Below are positions 22,884 to 30,532 of a stretch of 45,666 nucleotides of DNA, one piece after another. Source of the DNA: Acidobacteria bacterium RIFCSPLOWO2_12_FULL_68_19 (GTDB lineage Bacteria > Acidobacteriota > Vicinamibacteria > Vicinamibacterales > UBA2999); the NCBI GenBank assembly GCA_001767525.1, contig MELF01000001.1, positions 49,346 to 95,011 on the forward strand, in the 5' to 3' direction. Under the pieces are notes generated by a model. The model saw nothing but the letters and a program-made list of their open reading frames with translations. It searched no databases and was not told where the DNA came from. The translations under genes and the position numbers were made by a program. How positions within the stretch are numbered: position 1 is the stretch's first letter; every line of letters begins with the position of its first letter.

Positions 22884-22960
22884 GCTGTACCGAGGCGACG
22901 GGGCGAGGCGGTCACACAACCGATCTTCCGAAAACCGCCTTCATCGTTCCTTCTATCGTC
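22884..22960 (+). repeat. Junction repeat, copy G (short form)
   Basis: GCTGTACCGAGGCGACGGGG through GGTCACACAACCGATCTTCC to CGTTCCTTCTATCGTC. It joins the truncated topA fragment (minus strand, to the left) to an orphan coding fragment (plus strand, to the right). Confidence 0.85.
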
Positions 22961-23233
22961 TTCGGCCTGCCGTGGCTGAAGCGACGCGACATCGCGTTGC
23001 TGGTCTAGGAGACGGCCGGGTACGTCCCGCAGCCCGCGGGGGATCCGACCAGGAACGCGGTCCACAATTTCATCCAGGCGATCCTGGGAATCCACGTGCT
23101 CGACCGCGCCGACCTGGAGGCAGTGAGCGAAGCAACCGCGTTCCGCAAGCGCTGGGAGTTCATGTTGACGGTCACCCCGCCGGCGCTCCCCAATGCCACC
23201 GGGTCGCCGGTCAATCCGATGGCGATGTTCTGA
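22961..23233 (+). pseudogene. Orphan C-terminal coding fragment, family unknown
   Basis: Starting at the first base after repeat G, the frame reads FGLPWLKRRDIALLV, an in-frame TAG, then ETAGYVPQPAGDPTRNAVHN, FIQAILGIHVLDRADLEAVS and a tail ending TGA at 23231-23233. Codon use looks coding throughout, so it is a gene fragment with a nonsense mutation. No family was recognised. Confidence 0.5.
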
Positions 23234-23357
23234 ACGCTCTCGTCTGGGCGGGAAGGTCGGCGTCGCCCGCGCGCGAGGCTCGCGGCCGCCGATGAGAGCC
23301 GCCAGCACACAGGCCAGCGCCGCAAGCGGCCGCGTCGAGATGAGCAGCTCATCTCCC

Positions 23358-23550
23358 TTTCCGGTCGCGAGTCTCGAGGATGTGCTGCAAGGCAAGGTGT
23401 GGGCCGCTCAAGACGTCTCTCGGCGTCCTCTACGTGGCGGACAGCCAGAACCATCGGATCAGATTTACTTTCGCCCAAGCATCGCGTTCCGCCACTATCG
23501 ACCAAGAGCCTCAGCTCACAAGAGCCTCGGCTCAGTTGACAGGGAACTGA
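23358..23550 (+). pseudogene. Two fused gene scraps: nucleotidyltransferase tail and NHL-repeat segment
   Basis: At 23358-23429 the frame reads FPVASLEDVLQGKVWAAQDV followed by SRRPL, which matches the C-terminal region of small nucleotidyltransferases (LEDVLQGKxWAAxDxxRRxSKRxKD). From about 23422 a different frame reads GVLYVADSQNHRIR, an NHL-repeat motif, and runs to TGA at 23550. The two overlap by a few codons at the joint. The downstream part also holds short direct repeats (AAGAGCCTCRGCTCA twice) and a CTCAGTT/AACTGAG hairpin. Confidence 0.45.
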
Positions 23551-23783
23551 GTCGATAGTACGATTACTTCGTCAGTTGATCGACCCGCGCGAAGTCGCTT
23601 CCAACATCATATCCGCCCGCACCGCGCTGGCGCCCTCACGTCTTCGGAAATCTCGGTCGCGGCATCTTCTGACGTAGCAGCCTCGTCCGCGCCACGCACT
23701 CCCACCCGCGCCAGTCGTCGACCGGAGGTTCTCCGCGCGTGTGTGTGGCCTGATGCGTACACACGCGCCGTTGCCATCGATCG

Positions 23784-23828
23784 GTGGGGTTCGGCAGATT
23801 CGAACCCGCCGCGCCTGTGGCACAGGCA
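23784..23828 (-). other. tRNA 3'-half-like sequence (degenerate)
   Basis: On the minus strand, GCCTGTGCCACAGGC (6-bp hairpin, like a class-II variable arm) is followed by GGCGGGTTCGAATCTGCC and GAACCCCACC. This resembles a T-arm plus 3' acceptor strand. The T stem pairs only if one missing C is allowed, and no matching 5' acceptor (GGGGTTC) is found within about 100 nt. It is at best a tRNA remnant, possibly an old attachment site. Elsewhere in 23551-23856 no gene is seen. Confidence 0.2.
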
Positions 23829-23856
23829 CTCGCTCCGGCTTACGAGAGGAGCCCTT

Positions 23857-24924
23857 ATGGACACAGACGAACGATACGAGAGATACATCGCCGAGATGGA
23901 CCAATGGCGGATCCGCGCCGCCCGCGCAGGAGGTGCGCTCATGGGTTCGGGCCGCACGATCGCTGGGATTGTCGCGGGCGCGCTGGTCCTGCTGACGGTC
24001 TTCAGCACGCTCTACCAGGTGCAGCCCGAGGAAGTTGGCGTGGTGCTCCGCTTCAGCCGGTACGTCCGCACCACCGAGCCCGGGTTGCGCATGAAGATTC
24101 CGTTCGTCGAAGCAGTGCAGAAGGTCCAGGTGCAGCGGCAGCTCAAGGAGGAGTTCGGGTTCCGCACCGAGGAGTCGGCCGTACGCTCGACCTTCAGCCG
24201 CTCGGACTTCGCCTCCGAGGCCGTGATGCTGACCGGCGACCTCAACGTCGCGGTCGTCGAGTGGATTGTCCAATACCGCGTGTCCGATCCGTACCGGTAC
24301 TTGTTCAAGGTGCGCAACCTGACCGACACGTTCCGGGCGATGAACGAGGCCGTCATGCGCGAAGTCGTGGGGGATCGCACCGTGACCGAAGTGCTGACGG
24401 TCGGACGCCAGGGCATCGAGACGCGCGTCGAGGCGCGCCTGCGGGAGCTCACGCAGCAGTACGAGATGGGCATCACGATCGAGCAGGTCGTGCTGCAGGA
24501 CGTCAATCCGCCCGATTCGGTGAAGCCGTCGTGGGACGAGGTCAACCAGGCGCAGCAGCAGCGCGACCGCATGATCAACGACGCGCGCGCCGAGTACAAC
24601 AAGGTGATTCCCCGTGCCAGCGGCGAAGCGCAGCAGGCGATCCTCGAGGCCGAGGGCTACGCGCTCAATCGCGTGAACCGTGCGCAGGGGGAAGGCGCGC
24701 GCTTCAGGTCGGTGCATCAAGCCTATAGCCGGGCGCCCGAGGTCACCCGCCGCCGCCTCTACCTGGAAACGATGGAACGGGTCATTCCGGCTACGGGAGG
24801 CAGGCTGTTCGTCGACAAGGACGCCACAGGGATTCTCCCCATGCTGTCCCTCGATCGATTCAGGGCGGCTCCGGCACCCGAGGCCCCGGTGCAACCGGCC
24901 GCGGCGACTGGAGGAAGCCGATGA
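23857..24924 (+). CDS. hflK: HflK, membrane SPFH/prohibitin-family regulator of FtsH
   Basis: The protein has 355 residues. A cytoplasmic N-terminus is followed by one transmembrane segment (about 32-53, IAGIVAGALVLLTVFSTLYQ) and a periplasmic SPFH domain: VQPEEVGVVLRFSRYVRTTE, then PGLRMKIPFVEAVQKVQVQR and GDLNVAVVEWIVQYRVSDP. The DVNPPDSVKPSWDEVNQAQQ segment and the following long coiled coil are diagnostic of HflK. ATG at 23857 has AGAGGAG upstream. It forms an operon with hflC (ATGA overlap). The complex surrounds and modulates the FtsH protease. Confidence 0.92.
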   Translation: MDTDERYERYIAEMDQWRIRAARAGGALMGSGRTIAGIVAGALVLLTVFSTLYQVQPEEVGVVLRFSRYVRTTEPGLRMKIPFVEAVQKVQVQRQLKEEFGFRTEESAVRSTFSRSDFASEAVMLTGDLNVAVVEWIVQYRVSDPYRYLFKVRNLTDTFRAMNEAVMREVVGDRTVTEVLTVGRQGIETRVEARLRELTQQYEMGITIEQVVLQDVNPPDSVKPSWDEVNQAQQQRDRMINDARAEYNKVIPRASGEAQQAILEAEGYALNRVNRAQGEGARFRSVHQAYSRAPEVTRRRLYLETMERVIPATGGRLFVDKDATGILPMLSLDRFRAAPAPEAPVQPAAATGGSR

Positions 24925-25853
24925 ACGTCAGACACATCATTTCGATCGGAGTGCTGCTGGCCGCGTTCGTCGCCGCGTTCGGCGCGACGTACCAAGTGGG
25001 CGAAAGCGAGCAGGCGATCATCACGCAGTTCGGCGATCCGGTGGGCGCTCCCGTGACCGAGCCGGGACTGCATTTCAAGGTGCCCTTCGTGCAGAGGGTC
25101 AACACCTTCGAGAAGCGCTTCCTCGAGTGGGACGGCAATCCCAACCAGGTCCCCACCCGCGACAAGCGGTTCATCTGGGTCGAGACCTATGCCCGCTGGC
25201 GGATCGTCGATCCACTGCTGTTCTTCCAGCGGCTGCGCGACGAGCGCGGGGCGCAGTCGAGGCTCGACGACATCCTGGACGGCGAGATGAGAAATGCCGT
25301 GGCGCGCTACAATCTCATCGAGCTGGTGCGCAGCACCAACCGCGAGGCCGACGACGTCCTGGTGGAGGGGGAGGAGGAAGAGGCGATCCTCAACGTCATC
25401 GAGAAGGGACGCGAACAGATCTCGGGCGAGATCCTCGCGCGGGCGTCCACCCGCACGGCCGACCTGGGTATCGAGCTCCTCGACCTGCGTATCAAACGCA
25501 TCATCTACGTGGACGAGGTCCAGCAGGACGTCTTCGCGCGGATGATTGCCGAGCGCCGGCGGATTGCCGCGCTGTTTCGCTCGGAAGGCGAGGGAGAGGC
25601 TGCGCGCATCCAGGGTGAACGGGCGCGAGAGCTCCAGCGCATCCAGTCCGAGGCCTTCAGAACGGCCGAGGAGCTGCGGGGCAACGCAGACGCGAAGGCC
25701 ACCGACATCTATGCGGGTGCCTACGGCCGCGACGCGGACTTCTACGCGTTCACCCGGTCGCTCGAGAGCTACGAGAAGGTGATGGACGCCGAGACGATGT
25801 TCATCCTCGGCACCGATAGTGAGTTTCTGAAATACCTGGAGAGAGTGCGGTGA
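24921..25853 (+). CDS. hflC: HflC, partner of HflK
   Basis: The protein has 310 residues: an N-terminal transmembrane anchor (5-24), then the SPFH domain YQVGESEQAIITQFGDPVGA, TEPGLHFKVPFVQRVNTFEK and RFIWVETYARWRIVDPLLFF. LGIELLDLRIKRIIYVDEVQ and ERRRIAALFRSEGEGEAARI are the typical HflC end of the SPFH domain and start of the coiled coil. The C-terminus ends FILGTDSEFLKYLERVR, as in characterised HflC. Its start overlaps the hflK stop, and stoichiometric expression is expected. Confidence 0.92.
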   Translation: MNVRHIISIGVLLAAFVAAFGATYQVGESEQAIITQFGDPVGAPVTEPGLHFKVPFVQRVNTFEKRFLEWDGNPNQVPTRDKRFIWVETYARWRIVDPLLFFQRLRDERGAQSRLDDILDGEMRNAVARYNLIELVRSTNREADDVLVEGEEEEAILNVIEKGREQISGEILARASTRTADLGIELLDLRIKRIIYVDEVQQDVFARMIAERRRIAALFRSEGEGEAARIQGERARELQRIQSEAFRTAEELRGNADAKATDIYAGAYGRDADFYAFTRSLESYEKVMDAETMFILGTDSEFLKYLERVR

Positions 25854-26194
25854 GGGGAGGGGGACGCGTGGGCGTCCCCCGGGCTCCCGGCACGGACCAG
25901 TCACCCACGTCGCACATCACACGCTCAGGCTGCGCAGCGCAGCGGCCGCCGCGCGGAGCGCAGCCTCGACGTCGGTCGCCCGCCTTCCCGATCGGGTGCG
26001 CGTCGGCAAAGTCCGTTTCCAGATCTTGACGAAGGAAGCATTGCGGTCAGTGGCCGCGCTACGCGGCGCCGGTTCGGCTCCCCATTCCCTGTTGAATCGC
26101 CTCGATGATGGTTTGGGTTACTGGGCCTCGAACGCCATGCGTCGCCTCGGCGAGCGCCTCCGGAATCGAAAAACCGAGGGCAAGGAACTCAGCA
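25854..26194. other. Gene-poor gap with weak coding remnants
   Basis: No intact gene is supported. On the minus strand a frame ending at 26059 reads LGFSIPEALAEATHGVRGPV, then TQTIIEAIQQGMGSRTGAA, which looks like a C-terminal coding scrap. It has no start of its own and overlaps the small gene to its right. Family not recognised. Confidence 0.35.
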
Positions 26195-26545
26195 TCAGCC
26201 GATGTCTGCGCGGTCCGGACACGGAGTCGAACGGCGTGGTTCGACCGCGTGGACGACGGATATAGGAGAAGCGCAGCCGGGCGTACGGCTCCGGCGATCG
26301 AGGTCCTTCCGGAGGCCGGCCGCCACATCCGCGCCGTAGTGCAGATCGACGAACCGCAGATCCCGGTCCTGGGGCGAATCGTGGGGTTGCGCCCGTCCGA
26401 TCGCCCGGCGCGGGGCGCCAATGACGGTGGCCGTCAGTTGCAGCGCAAGATGGAGGCGGCGGGCGACGGGCGCCGCCCGCAGTAGATCAATCTGGACGCG
26501 TTCGGCGTCGGGTGTGGTGTCGGCCGATCGTGGGGAAATCGGCAT
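26195..26545 (-). CDS. Small helical protein of the nucleotidyltransferase-partner type, possibly 3'-altered
   Basis: Up to 116 residues from ATG at 26545. TTPDAERVQIDLLRAAPVAR, then RLHLALQLTATVIGAPRRAI and PQDRDLRFVDLHYGADVAAG resemble short helical proteins commonly encoded beside MNT-like nucleotidyltransferases (S-P-x-x-x-L-x-x-x-x-x-L-x-x-x-V-x-x-x-x-R-x-x-I and E-R-DLRFV-x-LHYG). After about residue 85 the sequence becomes unlike the family, and no nucleotidyltransferase follows, so the module is probably a remnant. Confidence 0.4.
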   Translation of the reverse strand: MPISPRSADTTPDAERVQIDLLRAAPVARRLHLALQLTATVIGAPRRAIGRAQPHDSPQDRDLRFVDLHYGADVAAGLRKDLDRRSRTPGCASPISVVHAVEPRRSTPCPDRADIG

Positions 26546-26576
26546 CCGCGGCTCCGACTCATGGTACAGCCGCAAT

Positions 26577-26624
26577 GGACCGGCGCGTCCCGGCGACGCC
26601 GGGCCGGTCCGGCTGCAGCCGGAC
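26577..26624. repeat. Palindromic intergenic repeat, VRLQPD-encoding type
   Basis: GGACCGGC/GCCGGTCC flank an inner GGCGACGCC hairpin, directly followed by a perfect 18-bp palindrome GTCCGGCTGCAGCCGGAC at 26607-26624. Translated, the latter reads VRLQPDTT in one frame. It lies downstream of the amidase stop codon and may terminate transcription from that side. Confidence 0.6.
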
Positions 26625-26701
26625 ACGACGCACGAACAAACCGCCTCGGTGCCTGGGTGTTCCGTGATCACGTTCACCATCCGGATCCGCCCGACGGGCT
26701 C

Positions 26702-29131
26702 TCAGCGTCGAACGCTTGTTCCGGCGCGCAGCGGCCCGAACCGCGGCGGCGGAATGCGGCGCTTCGACGCCGCCTCGTAGGCCGACGCCACCCGGAGGAT
26801 CCGGTCCTCCGCTCCGGGCTCGGCGCGGAACACCAGCGAGAACGGCAGCCCCGGCGCCGGCAGCACGGCCGGTGTCTCGGTGTTCGCCGGGACGTAGTCC
26901 CTGCGGTTCGGGCCGAGCACGAACCGAGCGTCGTACACCTCCCGGACGTAGCCGGCGGGAATCAGCACCTCGGTCTCGCCGGCGTTCGGCCCCATCGGCA
27001 TGTCGCTGCGGATGTCGCCGGGCGGGTTCGGCCACGGCGCGAGCCCGATCTTCCCGGGCGGGAGCGAGGTGTGCAGCCGGACGACGACGTCGAGGCGGTT
27101 TTCCTGGATGACCTTCATCTCCACGCGGCGGAGCAGCTCGCGCAGCATGATGCGCTCGGCGGTGCCGTCGCGCTCGCCGGCCGGGCTGATGTGCCGGTCG
27201 GCCTCCTGCCAGTTCAGCCAGGAGGCGCGCTGCTGATCGCTCCAGAACTTGGAGCGCGCGTTGAGCGCCGGCCAGTCGGCGAGCGTCTCCTTCTGGCCGC
27301 GGGCGGCCCAGTCGGCGGCCCGGCGCGTCAGGTACTGGGCGATGTGGAAGCGGAAGAGCCGCTCGGCGGCGAGCCCCTGGACCGTCCGGATGTTCAGGTT
27401 GCGCGGCGGCGCGACCTTCCCTTCCGCGAGCGCCACCATGTAGTCGGCCGGCGCCATCGTCCCGGTGCCGAAGGTGCGCCCCGGCGCGAACTCCGTCGGC
27501 CGGATGGCCGCAGCGAACTCGGGGAAGAGCGGCTGCCCCTGGTTGTTCAGCCGGAACAGGATGTGCGGGAAGAAGACCGGCACGAGCTCGGCGAGCGCCC
27601 GCGTGTAGCTCGTCTGCATGTTCTCGATGTCCGGATCGTCGGGCCAGAGCGGATCGACCGACTCGACGAGCGTGGCGCCGAGCCGTCCGCCGAGCACCTC
27701 CTCGATCTCGCGGGCCGCGGCCGTGGCGATCGGGACGTCGGCCTTGATGCCCGGGAACGTCACCATCGACTCGCGGATCACGCCGATCCGGACGCCCTTG
27801 AGCGTGCCGGGCGTGCCGGGCTGGACGGCGTTCGATGCGTACCCGGTCGAGACCACGGCCGACCGCGGGATCGTCGTGAAGACGTCGCGCGGATCGTAAT
27901 AGCCGTTCACCGGATCCTTCAGCGCATCGAGCACCCTGGCCGCGTCGGTCACGCTTCGGCAGTGGATGCCGGCGCGGTCGTTGTAGATGTCGGCGCCGAT
28001 GGCGTTGCCGAGAAACGAGATGAGCGCCTTCTGCGGCAGGATGAGCGCCACGGCGTTGTGATTGGCGGGCCCGCGGCACGACATCCGCGTCTCCTCGCAG
28101 ATGCTGCACATCACGAGGTTGGTGCTCACCGAGACGCCCGATCCCGAGCTCGAGCCGAGCGATGCCGCGCGCGACTGGTCGTACGCGTTGGCCGGGTTCC
28201 CCGACCAACTGCTGCGCTGGTAGCCGAGGTTCGACAGCAGCACCCGGTCGGGCTGGTGCCGGCCGCCCGGCGGCGGCGCCGGGATGCCGTTGTACTCCGT
28301 GTTCAGCGCCTTGGCGTAGATGATGGCGCCCTTCTCGCGCAACTGGGCGACGAGCGTGTGATCCCGGGCCGGGAAGTCGATGTCGAACCGCGCGTCGGCC
28401 GCGCCGGTCGACCGCATGTCCTTCGTCTCGTACGGATCCTTGAACGAAAACGGGATGCAGTACATCGGCAGCGTCGCCAGATCCGGGTTCCGGCCGTACT
28501 GCGCGTCGAGCTCGGAGGCGCGTTCGAGCGCGTCGGGCTGCCGGCGGAACTCCTCGCAGACTCCCGGCGCGCCCGCCGGCAGCGGAGCGTCCGACCGAGG
28601 CCGGTCGCGGTCGCCCTTGCAGGTGACAGAGCGTTCACCCCGGAGGTTCAGCGTGGCGATCGTGTTCACCTGGCCCGAGTTCGGCGTGCCGACGGTCATG
28701 CCGTACTGCTGCCGCACCTCCGGGTCGGAGGAGGTCGGTTCCAGCCGGCCGAAGTCGAACGGCGGGCCGGCATACCTGCCGTAGTCGGGCAGCAGCGACG
28801 AGATCGCGACCGTTTCGGTGGGGAAGTCGACGGCCGATCCGGCGAGCACCTTGCCCTGCGCCGGAGGGATCGGCTTGCCGTCGGCGGTCACGAGGCGATC
28901 GCTCGGGCTGCTGTAGGCGCGGGCCCGGGCGATGTAGGCCTCGACCAGGCCGCGGCAGGTGATCTGCCCCTGCTGAATCGCGCGATGGACGTCGGCGATG
29001 GTCGCTTCGACGAGCTCGAACCGGAATGACTGCGACTGGCTCTCCTGCGGCCGTCCGAGCTGCAGCCCGGCGAGCGCGAGGACTAGAAGCGCCGGCGGCA
29101 GGATGAAGAGCGTGCGCTTGCCGATCGACAT
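26702..29131 (-). CDS. Secreted amidase-signature hydrolase, unusually long
   Basis: The protein has 809 residues against about 450-550 for typical family members. A signal peptide or anchor is visible at about 6-24. The amidase core shows the catalytic lysine in PMYCIPFSFKDPYETKDM (Lys231), the cis-serine loop LGSSSGSG (about 325-332) and the nucleophile position in CEETRMSCRGPA (Ser351), which replaces the common GTDTGGSIR. NTEYNGIPAPPPGGRHQPD lies between. The extra length comes from insertions (about 85-215) and an extended C-terminal half. GGGAGG precedes the ATG at 29131. It would hydrolyse an amide outside the cytoplasm; the substrate is unknown. It is followed upstream by an MBL-fold hydrolase on the same strand. 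Confidence 0.8.
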   Translation of the reverse strand: MSIGKRTLFILPPALLVLALAGLQLGRPQESQSQSFRFELVEATIADVHRAIQQGQITCRGLVEAYIARARAYSSPSDRLVTADGKPIPPAQGKVLAGSAVDFPTETVAISSLLPDYGRYAGPPFDFGRLEPTSSDPEVRQQYGMTVGTPNSGQVNTIATLNLRGERSVTCKGDRDRPRSDAPLPAGAPGVCEEFRRQPDALERASELDAQYGRNPDLATLPMYCIPFSFKDPYETKDMRSTGAADARFDIDFPARDHTLVAQLREKGAIIYAKALNTEYNGIPAPPPGGRHQPDRVLLSNLGYQRSSWSGNPANAYDQSRAASLGSSSGSGVSVSTNLVMCSICEETRMSCRGPANHNAVALILPQKALISFLGNAIGADIYNDRAGIHCRSVTDAARVLDALKDPVNGYYDPRDVFTTIPRSAVVSTGYASNAVQPGTPGTLKGVRIGVIRESMVTFPGIKADVPIATAAAREIEEVLGGRLGATLVESVDPLWPDDPDIENMQTSYTRALAELVPVFFPHILFRLNNQGQPLFPEFAAAIRPTEFAPGRTFGTGTMAPADYMVALAEGKVAPPRNLNIRTVQGLAAERLFRFHIAQYLTRRAADWAARGQKETLADWPALNARSKFWSDQQRASWLNWQEADRHISPAGERDGTAERIMLRELLRRVEMKVIQENRLDVVVRLHTSLPPGKIGLAPWPNPPGDIRSDMPMGPNAGETEVLIPAGYVREVYDARFVLGPNRRDYVPANTETPAVLPAPGLPFSLVFRAEPGAEDRILRVASAYEAASKRRIPPPRFGPLRAGTSVRR

Positions 29132-29270
29132 CGGAGCCTCCCCGGAAACACGTCAGGCGGGGCGCCCGTGCAGGGCGCTCCCGCCTGGGGACAGGACCTC
29201 GGGCGGGTTCCGCACCCGTCGACGCGCTCGGCACGTCCCGAGCGCGCCGAGGGAGACAGCAGACCCGCCG

Positions 29271-30194
29271 TTACTTCGTCTCGTTGAAGACCAGTTGCGT
29301 GTTCGAGCGGACGCGGGCGGCCTGTGCCGTGTAGCCGGCCGGCGGCTTCCAGCTGTTGGCCACCTCGTCCACGGTCCTGCCGGCCTTCTTGGCGGCCTGC
29401 ACCTCGCTCACGTACCCGCGAATGAACTGGATGTAGTCCTTCAGATCCGCGTTCGTGGTCGTCGTGGCATTGTGGCCGTTGACCAGCACGTCGGCGTTCT
29501 TCTCGGCGAACGCCAGCGCCTTGGTCAGCGTGTCCGCGTAGCCGACCGCCGTGCCGCCGTTGTTGCCGTCCATGATCGGCAGTTCCCTGCCCGGGAAGGC
29601 GTCAGCCGCGTGCAGCACGCGGTGCACCGGGAAGTAGACGAACGCGTCGCCGTTGGTGTGCGCGGGTCCGAAGTAGCGCAGTTCGATCCGCTCGTTGCCG
29701 CTCCCGATCGTCATCGTGTCGCGGAACGTGCGCTTGGCGAGCCCCTTGCCGTTGTTCTCCTTGAAGATGTTCCGCGGATTCGGCGTCGGTGGCGCGGAGG
29801 AGTTCGGCCGCATCTCCTTCATGTTGGCGGCGGTGTTCTCGTGGGTCACGATGTCGACCTCGGCCGGGAATTCCACGTTGCCGCTGACGTGGTCGCCGTG
29901 GGTGTGCGTGTTGACGATCATTGTCACCGGCCGATCGGTCACCTTCCGGATCGCGTCGAGCAACGGCTTTCCCCATCCGGGGTTCTTCGTGTCGACGACG
30001 ACCACACCCGTCTGGGTGATGAAGACGGAGCTGTTGCCGCCGCCGCCCTTCATGACGTACAGGTTGTCCTTCAGCTTGTCGATTTCGACGACCATCGGCG
30101 CCTGCTGTCCGGCCGGCGGCTGCTGGAACGCCGCGACGGTGAGCGACAGAGCGCCGGCCGCCAGCAGGACGCCCAGCACGATCCCTCTCCTCAT
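29271..30194 (-). CDS. Secreted MBL-fold metallo-hydrolase
   Basis: The protein has 307 residues with a signal peptide at 1-22. The metal site is clear: VNTHTHGDHVSGN (H97, H99, D101, H102), with further ligands in FGPAHTNGD and VNGHNATTT. SSVFITQTGVVVVDTKNPGW is the usual N-terminal strand pair. The sequence around PGRELPIMDGNNGGTAVGYA suggests a quinoprotein relay-like or beta-lactamase-like hydrolase, not a true class B lactamase. ATG at 30194 has CAGGAGG upstream. It lies 139 bp upstream of the amidase and probably shares its transcript. Confidence 0.85.
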   Translation of the reverse strand: MRRGIVLGVLLAAGALSLTVAAFQQPPAGQQAPMVVEIDKLKDNLYVMKGGGGNSSVFITQTGVVVVDTKNPGWGKPLLDAIRKVTDRPVTMIVNTHTHGDHVSGNVEFPAEVDIVTHENTAANMKEMRPNSSAPPTPNPRNIFKENNGKGLAKRTFRDTMTIGSGNERIELRYFGPAHTNGDAFVYFPVHRVLHAADAFPGRELPIMDGNNGGTAVGYADTLTKALAFAEKNADVLVNGHNATTTTNADLKDYIQFIRGYVSEVQAAKKAGRTVDEVANSWKPPAGYTAQAARVRSNTQLVFNETK

Positions 30195-30532
30195 GAGTGC
30201 CTCCTGTAGGGCCCCTACTCTACCACCGACGCTCTCGTTCGTGGCCGAGTTCACTCCCACGGAGTTGCGGCTCCGGATCGGCAGGACCGAATACCCCGGG
30301 ATGCCTCTCGTCGAAGAAATCCCCGGGTTCTGCCGACGAGCACACGCCTCGTGTGGCACCGCTCGAGGGGATTATGCGAAACTGGCCCATCCGCGCGAGG
30401 TCGTCAAGGCGCCGGCGTCGGCGAAACCCTCGAGAGGACCGCGTGGTTCGACTTGCTTGTGGGGAGACGACAGTGTCGCCGCGCCAGAGGTGGCGGTCAA
30501 CATCGGCGGCCACGTCCAGAATGGGGAACGTT
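30195..30532. other. Divergent gap between the MBL gene and the Tat hydrolase gene
   Basis: This 338-bp stretch should contain the promoters of both divergent genes. One plus frame reads FTPTELRLRIGRTEYPGMPL then VEEIPGFCRRAHASC, which has coding-like composition but neither start nor recognised family, so it may be a remnant. No other feature is seen. Confidence 0.35.

Noticed and set aside
10120-22960. Junction repeats as integron attC sites
   Set aside because: The short copies lack the RYYYAAC and GTTRRRY core boxes in the right places, no integrase is seen, and the cargo consists of truncated genes in both orientations.
10120-22960. Junction repeats as a CRISPR array
   Set aside because: Copies are kilobases apart, of variable length and in both orientations, with genes between them.
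22961-23008. Short protein FGLPWLKRRDIALLV as an intact small gene
   Set aside because: Its frame starts inside the repeat and continues past the TAG with coding character, so it is part of a broken gene.
26561-29029. Plus-strand open frame of about 820 codons
   Set aside because: Antisense to the amidase gene; Arg/Gly-rich, with no start signal and no domain.
30195-30532. Additional gene between the MBL and Tat hydrolase genes
   Set aside because: No frame combines a start, an SD and recognisable sequence; only a coding-like stretch remains.
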